A DNA stretch of 64,000 nucleotides, from positions 3,782,001 to 3,846,000 of the forward strand of contig JAHRBS010000004.1 of the NCBI GenBank assembly GCA_024305745.1. Direction: 5' to 3'. The notes beneath the pieces are model-generated. The model was not told where the DNA came from. It saw nothing but the letters and a program-made list of their open reading frames with translations, and searched no databases. The position numbers and the translations under genes were made by a program. Source of the DNA: Polyporus tsugae. Taxonomy: Eukaryota; Basidiomycota; Agaricomycetes; Polyporales; Polyporaceae. Below are positions 55,148-64,000 of this stretch, in pieces; the first letter of the stretch is position 1; the number at the start of each line of letters is the position of its first letter.

Positions 55148-56810
55148 AGTGGATACGATAGAAAAGCGAATTAAACGGTCTAGGGCAGAGGATGAAGGCC
55201 AAGGAGAAGAGAAAGACGTGGGGCGAAGTCGTGGTCGTGGACGGGGTGGACGGGGTTGGAGAATGAGAGGGAGCTGCTACTTAACGCAAGTGGTGAAGAT
55301 GCAAGGCGGTAGATCGCACCCTTTGTCGGAAGTCGCCGCCTCCGGCGCATGCACAGGCAGCTCATCGCTTTGCCGACGGCGTGGCTGTTGTCTTCGAATT
55401 CTCCACCCACATCGCACTCGCTCGAAGCGGCCAGCTTTGGAGGGTTCGTCATCTCGTCCTGTGCTGGGCTGTCCATAGCCGGTCTGACAATTCGGTCTTG
55501 CTACCTCGCCAAATCCGCTGGGGCGAGTTTGGGCTCATTTGCCTTCTTGAAGTGCAACTCTCACCATCTTCCATCTCCCGTCGCGAGTTCTGGTGAAGAC
55601 TGCTCGATGCCTTGACGCGATCGGCCACGGCGCATCCTAGGAGACGGAAGAGGGTGATAAGTGACGAGGAACTGCGGCCGAAGCCCCCAGGGAAGCGTTG
55701 CGCAAGCCTCGCGGGACCAGATCTCGTCCGCTTCGGGGTTTCCGTGGTCCATGGCCAACCTTGCGCTGATTCCTCTGCTTCAATTGCAAGTTCTGGTACC
55801 TGGCTTCCCTGTCCGGCACGCAGTTGCGATGCATGCCCTCAGCCCCAAGCTGACGAACAGCGATTATGCATGTCCAAGATGCCAATACGCTTTCCCAGAG
55901 AGTGAGTCCATGTGTGATCATGTGCATGTTGCCTTGCCACCGTCATTTCCGTACTTCTCGCGTAGATCAAGTCTTGTCCATCGGGGAAGGGCCGCCACCG
56001 GGGCTTGACCACGCTCGATATCCTTCAATATCCCCCGGGAAAGTAAGCTTTGATCCGCTGGAATCCACAAGGGAAGTAAGTACCCCTGACAGGTACGTCC
56101 TTCGTTCTACGAATAAATAGATCGTCTGATACGCAAAGACCGCCCAACTGCCAGACAACATCAGACATCCCACATGAGCAAACTGGAGCATGCTGCTGCA
56201 TCGAGGGGGAAGAGCACTGTGGCGCCCACAGTGAATGCACAGGTGACCACTGTACACGCTTGCGTGGAGTGGAATACTTATTTCTGTTGGTCCCCGGAAT
56301 ATACTTCACCTGCCGCTCATCGTCTTCTTACCACACCACCGTGTGCCATTCTGGTACACCAAAAGCCTCCGTGGTCACAAGCGCAACCGGGAGGCCAAAT
56401 CTTCATGTTCTTGGAGTTCATCCCCGGATGTACGGCAGTCACGGATTATCGTTGCCTGAGCGAACGTGATCGAGCCCTTTTTGCCTCGGCATCAAAGGCG
56501 ATCGGAAACGGTAAGCTACCGATGTTCATGGGAGTCCTAAACAGGTTTTTTCCATGCGTGCAGCGAAACGGGACCGGCGGGGCTTGGTGCGGACACGTGG
56601 TCCAGAGCTCGGCATCGCAGAGGCAACGGTTGGAACGCCAGTCGGAGCCATCTTCGCCAGAGATGATGGTAGAAGCAATACTGTGACATTCATGCTGCCG
56701 CCGCCACAAGAATCGGCGTAGATAAACGCGCACCCTCAGTTTAAGAGCTCCCGGATCCTGTCCTCCGCTCTCGTCCCCCGCGTGTGTCTCTGGGTTTCCA
56801 GCTCGTGAAA
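55148..56810. other. 1.7 kb stretch between divergent UAP1 and GH5 genes
   Basis: Contains both promoters. One plus-strand ORF (56174-56686, 170 codons, starting MSKLEHAAASRGKSTV) and one frame with a C-x2-C...H-x-H pattern near 55866 (YACPRCQYAFPESESM, CDHVH) are the only protein-like items. Neither is convincing: no introns, no recognised family. Confidence 0.35.
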
Positions 56811-58555
<1,745 letters not shown>

Positions 58556-59117
58556 GCCGCCGGGTGTGGCGGTGTCACGTGGGAGTCTGACTTCTCGATG
58601 GGATGAGGATGCGCTCAGATGGGGATGGGGGGATGTATGATACCCTAATTTATTTCTTGAGAGGAGGACGAGGGGGATTGGCCAGACGTGGCAAGCTCTT
58701 GATATCTAGCTCCTGGTGGAGCGCTGCTCGCGGTACACTGGTGGCTGATACCCCACACTCTTTGATTGACCTGCATTCATCGTGTACCACTGTCACTCAT
58801 TTTCGTAATCAATACAATGTATACTTGCTCATCGCTGCCTGCGTTGGGGCGAAGTGGGTATATGGGAGTTAGGGTGAGAGGCGTATTGTATGTGAGGAGG
58901 AAAGTCCAGGCTGCATGGGTGGTATGTGCGTTGTATATGCTACTGTTACAATTGATGACGACGCTGTGTAGGAGGCATTAGATATATGAGAGCACCTAGG
59001 AGTACCCGCGACAGCAATAGAGAGATAGAATGGAGAGTGCCAGGGAGCTTGCATAGCATATAGAGGCTGAAGGAAGAAACCGGTGGCAGGAGAGGGTCGC
59101 GCGCGGGGCAAGAAAGT
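58556..59117. other. Convergent 3' region
   Basis: About 560 bases between two converging genes; both 3' UTRs must lie here. No ORF or repeat of note. Confidence 0.5.
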
Positions 59118-60353
59118 CTAGAAATGCTGACCAGCAGACTGAAAAGCACTGCTGCCCTCAAGCCCAGTCGGAGACAGACCGAGGCGGTGGTCATCAGCTG
59201 TTGAAGACACGCCGTGGCCGAAGAAGGGCGTATGGTCCTGGCTGTTGAAGCTCCAGTTCGGGAACTGCGCGTCGGGCGCCGCGGTTGGGAACGGTTGAAG
59301 GGATGCCCAGAAGTTGGCGTGGAGGGCATAACTGGGTGGGGTTGATAGGTCGGGTTGGTTGTCAAAGTCGCCAGCGGTCGCAGAGCTTCCGGAGGGGGAG
59401 CTGTGGCTGGCAGCATCAGTGTTCTCTTGGGTGTCATCGACATACGACGTGCCAGCCGCGACGTGGACAGCGGTCGGCGTCAGATCGTCTGCATAGATGA
59501 TTTATAAGGGACGTTCTTAAGATGAGGGGAGGCGTTAGAAGTAGGAGAAGGGGCGCACGTACCCTTCGGTATCGTAGTCCTCTCCATCGAAACTTGAGTT
59601 GCTGAAACAGTCATGGTCGTCGTCGCGGTCTGACGAACGGTGCGCTTTCGAGGCTTGCGCTCGGCGCTCACGCACGAAAGCTCGAGTCCGTTCTTCCTGC
59701 AGCGCTCGCACGGCCGCCCATCGTCGCACTTCTTGTTCGCCAGGCGGCAATTAGTGCACTACGTTCGATGAGTCATCCGGGGTCAACGAGGAGCTGGCGC
59801 GGAGAGAACACACAGCAATCTTCACGCCGCGGGGTTTGCGCTGTCTCGCGCTGGCGCTACTGCTCCGAGCCGCCGAGCCGATCTGCCCTTGGGGGGAAAG
59901 AGTGGGACTGGCAGGTAGGGTGGCGCTGGGAGCGAAGAGTGCTGTTCCAACTGAGCGAATGGCCGCTTCGAGAGAATGACGTCATAACATACCGAGCTGT
60001 GATCGGTGGACGAGTGCAGGCACACAGACGTATTCCGGAAAAGGCGACGAGAGCGCCCATGGGGCGACTGCTGAAGGGGACCCCTGTCCCGCGATCGACG
60101 CCATGCCCTGACCCAATAGGATCTGCACAAACGGCCGACACGATTGGCACCATGGCCATCCGATCACATTCTGGTCGACGCGTTGGTAACCGGAAAATGC
60201 GTGCATGTCATTGTGCCCCTCAACAGCATGATGGTCTGTTGAGTGCCCAGAAGGGAAGAGGTGGGTGGCGGACGGGGGACGATGGAGTGGAGAGTGCATG
60301 ATGACGATGAGGGTGAGAGAATCCTCGTAATGGGGCGCACGATGCTGGTACAT
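59118..60353 (-). CDS. Zinc-cluster (Zn2Cys6-like) transcription factor
   Basis: Exons 60353-59993, 59950-59826, 59758-59563 and 59488-59118 give 350 residues. The DNA-binding part opens the third exon: CTNCRLANKKCDDGRPCERC, then RKNGLELSC, followed by a basic region (ERKPRKRT). Cysteines are spaced C-x2-C-x6-C-x5-C-x2-C-x8-C, close to the fungal Zn2Cys6 binuclear cluster but in the middle of the protein (about residues 163-191), not at the N terminus. The N-terminal 160 residues are His/Pro/Ser-rich and the C-terminal 120 are Ser/Asp/Phe-rich (WASLQPFPTAAPDAQFPNWS), which would suit an activation domain. Such short basidiomycete factors have no known targets that I can name. Tandem repeats lie upstream. 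Confidence 0.78.
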
Positions 60354-61859
60354 ATTGAGCTGTTCCGTGGCCAGCTGAGTTTATGAGGACGCCTTCCCCC
60401 TGGGCGCTAGGACTGGGGGCTTCGCAACCCAACTCCGATGACGTCATTCCACTGTCCCGGTGTCTGCACCTGAATCGCTGATTGTTTTAGATTCCTGGCA
60501 CTGTATGCACCTTTCGGCTCGGAAATACCCACTCACGTCATTCCGCATACAGATTCTGTATGTGTAACAGAACCTTAACGGTCCGCGACTTCAAGTTTTC
60601 GCCTTTCTTGCAGAACTTTAGCGGCGGTCCTTCTTGTAAAACCTTAGCGGCGGTTTATAATCCTTCTTGCGGAACTTTAGCGGTTTGTGATGTTTCTTAT
60701 TTACCATTTTGAGCGAACTTTATCCAAACGACCGCAAGAGGACTTGATCCGCAACGACCCCCAGTATGAACCTTAAGTGAGCTTGTAGGAGAATATCAGA
60801 GACAGGAATGGAAGTGTGGCTTGTCATCAAGACCCATGGACGTACTTACTCACGAGCCCCGCTGCGTGCTGGGCGGCCGCTTCAGTCCGACAGGTCGCAT
60901 GCTCACATCAGATAGCATGACGTCAATGCAAATTTGTAGTACCGTCTATGTTGAACTCGCCCGTTAGTCCCTGCAGCACAGTTCGTCTCCATCGTTCGAC
61001 CCGAGATGTATTGTCCGGCGGCGATCACCTGCAGACACGGCGGCGACAGGGTCGGCCGTGCCACCATGGAAAGGGAAGGTATGGGATTGCCGGGCGGTAA
61101 GTAGGGTTTGGGGCCCCACGCACTCCGGTACCCAAGGACGGGTGGACAGCATGCCCTGTCATATCGGCGTTCCGCGGAAGATAGCCATCGTGGTGTCGGA
61201 AAATAAGAGGTGTACAGCTATGGCGCTGTGGCGTTGTGGATAATTGAATTCCGTTATCCCCAAATCGACAGGGCCCCAAGGGTCAACGTGCGGCGCCGAA
61301 GACAGCCTCAAGCGTGAACAAGCCGAGCTAGACCTCTTGGACGACATCGGCACGGAAGGACTGTGGTTGGTACGGTCTAAATTTGCGGCAGACCTTGGCC
61401 AGGTCAAGGATGGGAGTGAGGAGAAGCGGAGCGGGGAGGGCATCGACCCAGATGGGGAATGCGGAGAAGTACAACCCCATCTGGGGGATGCGGAGATGCG
61501 ATGCCAAGGATGGGAACGCGGGATTTGTAGGTTCAGACAAAACGGCTCACCGTCTACGATCCTCGACGCTTGTTGCGCGGGCTTAGTCTCACGAAGCAAG
61601 GCACCCGGACGTCCCGAAGCACTACTGGCCAAGGACGTGGCGACCTTTCCGAGTCTGAACTCCGATGTCTTAACGGAGGTACGTTTCATGCCGAACGCAT
61701 TGCCAGGGTTCCTGGCTCCCAGAAGAAGGCATGAGGAGGTGTGAGAGGCCGGTAGGAGGAGCGCATGAGAAAGTCCTGCAACGTGGTGGTTCGGAAGCGT
61801 GCACGTAGACGCCCAGATGTCTCGGGCATTGGTCACTGAATGGCCCACTGCGGCCATGC
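60354..61859. other. 1.5 kb stretch between divergent zinc-cluster and UNC-45-like genes
   Basis: Holds both promoters and the tandem repeat at 60604-60684. Overlapping ORFs of 166 (plus) and 239 (minus) codons at 61159-61878 have no recognised domain. The minus one includes LRIPQMGLYFSAFPIWVDAL, which reads somewhat like protein and could be a relic. Confidence 0.35.
60604..60684 (+). repeat. Imperfect tandem repeat, about 25-base unit, three copies
   Basis: Units: 60604-60628 (CTTGCAGAACTTTAGCGGCG core), 60629-60654 (CTTGTAAAACCTTAGCGGCG core) and 60662-60684 (CTTGCGGAACTTTAGCGG core). A degenerate AGAACCTTAACGGT lies at about 60569-60582. The shared core is AACYTTAGCGG, with CTTCTTG or TTTCTTG before it. 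The repeats lie about 250-330 bases upstream of the zinc-cluster gene start. Confidence 0.75.
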
Positions 61860-63989
61860 ATGTCCTCCTCATCCTCACCCGACGCTGCTGGCGTCCTCGA
61901 TGCCATCCTCAGGAAGACGCAGGACAAGTCTTGGGTTTCCTTCGCTCCCGATGAGCTCTCTTCCTTGATCTCCGCTTTTACCCCGCAACATCCGGCCGAC
62001 ATCCACACCAAGGGCTATCTTGTCCTCTCGGCCTTCTGCCAACGTCGTCGCTTCGAGGCATCTACCCCAGAGGAGGGGACTCAGTCGATATGTCGCACGT
62101 TTGACGCCCCAGCTGCGTCGCGAATAGCGGACACCGAAGAGTCCGAGGCTCTCGCCGGGCTCACTTTCCTCTCCTCCCTCTTCGACGTCGACCATCTCGC
62201 AGGTTCTGCCATCTTTACCCGGGATGGCACGCTCGAAGCAATCATGGATTCCTTGGATCTCTTTCCGAAATCACGCTCCGTAGACCTCGCTGTTGCGCAC
62301 GTCCTGGGACACGCAGCCGCTCACAAGAAGTGTCGTGCGCTGCTCGGGAGGGAACACCGGGACTGGCTGGAGTGGAAGTCGCGCCAGGCGGACGACGCGG
62401 AGCTCCGTGCTGCTGCTGCGGTTGCGCTCGTCAAGCTTGGAAGAGGGTCCAAGGCGGACGCGGCGGAGGTCGGCGGCACGCCCGAGCAAGATGCCATGGA
62501 AGATCACGAGCTCGCCGCGCTCATGAAGGGGCTCGTCGTGGATTCGCGTGAGGCTTCTTCGCTCGGCGACGCGGTCGAGGGGCTTGCGTACATGAGCACC
62601 AACCCGGACGTCAAGGAGACGTTGTCGAAGGACTCGGCGTTTCTCGCGCGGCTGTTCACGCTCGTCCCGAAGCGCAAGGGCGCGGCTGCCGAGCTCCTCG
62701 GAGACTCTGCGGCTTCCCCGCTGTACGGTACCGTGGTTGTCATTGCGAATCTATGTGTCTACCGTCCGCGTTTGTCCGCAGAGGAGGCACAGATTGCGAA
62801 GCTCCGGCAGATGGCTAAGACACCGAAAGGTCCGGGCCAGTCCGAGAGTCAACAGGAGGAAACCGACCCGCTCGACGATGACGAGCATGTAAAAGAGCGC
62901 GGGCGTAGGTTACTCAAGGCGGGCGCCATGCAGGCTTTGACATCGGCCGTGCGGGCGACCGGCAGTCGTGCCGTCCACTCGGCCGTTGGAAAGGCTATAC
63001 TCAGCCTGGTGGAGGACAAGGAGAACCGAGGGAAGGTCCTTCAAGCCGGCGGCGCGAAAGCACTCCAAGCCATCGTCCAAGCCGCGCTCCCCGCTCTCAA
63101 ATCCTCCGACTCCAATGGGACTCCACAAATGGAGAAGGGCGACTTTGACCCCATTCAGGCGTTGGCAAAACTCGCCATCACCGCTGCCCCCGTCCAGGTA
63201 TTTGGCCCCAACGAGGGGGCCATCTACGACGCGATCCGCCCGTTCGCACTCATGCTCACTCACTTCAATGCGTCACTCCTCCAGCGTTTCGAGGCCATGA
63301 TGGCTTTGACCAACCTGTCCTCCGTGTCCCCCGAAGCGGCGACTCGTATCTCTTGCGCCGACGGCCTCATGAACAAGGTGGAGCTCCTCATGCTCGAGGA
63401 CCACACGCTCGTCCGTCGGGCCGCCACGGAACTCATTTGCAATCTCGTTGCGGGATCTGAGGAGATCTTCAACGAGTGGGGCGGAGACCGCGATAAGGCG
63501 GCGCGTGGAAAGCTCCAAGTGCTTGTCGCGTTGTGCGACGTCGACGACCTTCCGACGCGGCTTGCGGCATCCGGCGCGCTCGCAACGCTCACCGCGTCCC
63601 CGGACGCGTGCGAGAGCCTAGCAGAGCTCGAGCGCGATCGGCATCGTGTCCTCCCTATTCTCGGCCAGCTCATCGACCCGAGCGTCGTGGCCCGCCCTGT
63701 CGCAGATGAGGGTGTCGAGGTGGAGGATGACGAACAGGACTCGCTGGAGACCGACCCCGGGCTCGTGCATCGCGGGATCGTTTGCATGCGGAATCTGTTC
63801 GTCGGCGTGCGGGGGAAGAGCATGCCGGAACAAGTGGAGCTGGCGTCGGAGGCGAACCGGGTGGGCGTCGTGCGGGCACTGGTCAGTGCTGTGAAGGGCT
63901 GCGCGGACAGCCCGAGCTCGCCGATCTTGCGGCCTGCGGCGGAGGCGTTGAAGTGGTTGCTGGAACATGGGGTCGAGATTCCGGTGTGA
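61860..63989 (+). CDS. SHE4: She4/UNC-45-type myosin chaperone, ARM-repeat protein
   Basis: Folding chaperone for myosin motor domains, acting in the cytosol with Hsp70/Hsp90. One uninterrupted exon of 709 residues. The whole protein is an all-helical armadillo-type solenoid. The stretch VVVIANLCVYRPRLSAEEAQ then IAKLRQMAK belongs to the UNC-45/Cro1/She4 central domain. Repeats continue with AGGAKALQAIVQAALPALK, LQRFEAMMALTNLSSVSPEA and LVRRAATELICNLVAGSEEI, ending ALKWLLEHGVEIPV. As in fungal members there is no N-terminal TPR domain of the animal type. The ATG was chosen because the upstream sequence loses protein character. The stop lies 11 bases before the window ends. Confidence 0.88.
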   Translation: MSSSSSPDAAGVLDAILRKTQDKSWVSFAPDELSSLISAFTPQHPADIHTKGYLVLSAFCQRRRFEASTPEEGTQSICRTFDAPAASRIADTEESEALAGLTFLSSLFDVDHLAGSAIFTRDGTLEAIMDSLDLFPKSRSVDLAVAHVLGHAAAHKKCRALLGREHRDWLEWKSRQADDAELRAAAAVALVKLGRGSKADAAEVGGTPEQDAMEDHELAALMKGLVVDSREASSLGDAVEGLAYMSTNPDVKETLSKDSAFLARLFTLVPKRKGAAAELLGDSAASPLYGTVVVIANLCVYRPRLSAEEAQIAKLRQMAKTPKGPGQSESQQEETDPLDDDEHVKERGRRLLKAGAMQALTSAVRATGSRAVHSAVGKAILSLVEDKENRGKVLQAGGAKALQAIVQAALPALKSSDSNGTPQMEKGDFDPIQALAKLAITAAPVQVFGPNEGAIYDAIRPFALMLTHFNASLLQRFEAMMALTNLSSVSPEAATRISCADGLMNKVELLMLEDHTLVRRAATELICNLVAGSEEIFNEWGGDRDKAARGKLQVLVALCDVDDLPTRLAASGALATLTASPDACESLAELERDRHRVLPILGQLIDPSVVARPVADEGVEVEDDEQDSLETDPGLVHRGIVCMRNLFVGVRGKSMPEQVELASEANRVGVVRALVSAVKGCADSPSSPILRPAAEALKWLLEHGVEIPV

Positions 63990-64000
63990 GCTGGAAGTTG

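Noticed and set aside
55866..55925. C-x2-C..H-x-H pattern suggesting a zinc finger
   Set aside because: Isolated, not in a gene-like frame with start and introns, and absent from any longer protein-like context.
61159..61878. Overlapping ORFs of 239 (minus) and 166 (plus) codons before the UNC-45-like gene
   Set aside because: No recognised domain on either strand and no clear splice signals; reported only as a possible relic in the intergenic entry.

Overview
This window is nuclear DNA of a filamentous basidiomycete, most likely a wood-decaying Agaricomycete of the polypore type. The evidence is direct: dense short introns of about 50-85 bases with GT..AG borders, GC-rich third codon positions, families typical of Agaricomycetes (a BTB-domain protein, a one-pass membrane protein with a lectin-like ectodomain, a fungal 2-oxoglutarate oxygenase with a C-terminal VIDLT tail) and a secreted GH7 cellobiohydrolase. 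I cannot name the species. No bacterial operon, CRISPR array, complete transposon or viral gene was seen.

Layout. 1-1.2 kb: the 3' end of gamma-COP (SEC21). 1.7-2.9 kb: a damaged BTB-domain gene. 3.2-4.8 kb: a GH7 cellobiohydrolase with its TATA box. 5-6.8 kb: gene-poor DNA with coding relics. 6.8-12 kb: a giant coiled-coil protein. 12.9-16.3 kb: a membrane protein with a Ser/Thr stalk and a D-amino-acid oxidase. 17-20.2 kb: two unrecognised serine-rich proteins. 20.6-25.2 kb: tRNA-Trp, alpha-MPP, tRNA-Cys and a ferroportin-family transporter. 25.4-29.6 kb: an Mdm1/SNX13-type sorting nexin, sharing a divergent promoter with the mitochondrial carrier OAC1 (30-31.6 kb). 31.7-39.4 kb: a second tRNA-Trp, a short-chain dehydrogenase, a BRCA2/Brh2 orthologue and an alkaline ceramidase. 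39.4-48.6 kb: an accessory stretch with two related small secreted proteins, a MYND-Kelch relic, a 2OG oxygenase and scrambled partial copies of that oxygenase. 48.7-58.6 kb: mitochondrial EF-Ts, a taxilin-like protein carrying a SUMO-like domain, UDP-GlcNAc pyrophosphorylase and a GH5 exo-1,3-beta-glucanase. 59.1-64 kb: a Zn2Cys6-like transcription factor with a tandem repeat upstream, and a She4/UNC-45 myosin chaperone.

Most genes are housekeeping genes, not a cluster with one job. They cover vesicle traffic (SEC21, taxilin), organelle contact and lipids (Mdm1-like, ceramidase), mitochondria (alpha-MPP, OAC1, EF-Ts), recombination repair (BRCA2), actomyosin (She4/UNC-45) and cell wall (UAP1, EXG1). 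The accessory parts are the cellulase, the small secreted proteins and the decaying duplicates at 42-48.5 kb. The observations I rate highest are the ubiquitin-like module inside the taxilin-like gene, a probable 4-base exon in the ceramidase gene, the array of FxxA motifs in BRCA2, the rearranged oxygenase copies and the paired small secreted proteins. Exon borders were read by eye from splice consensus and reading phase. They are inferences unless a transcript confirms them.
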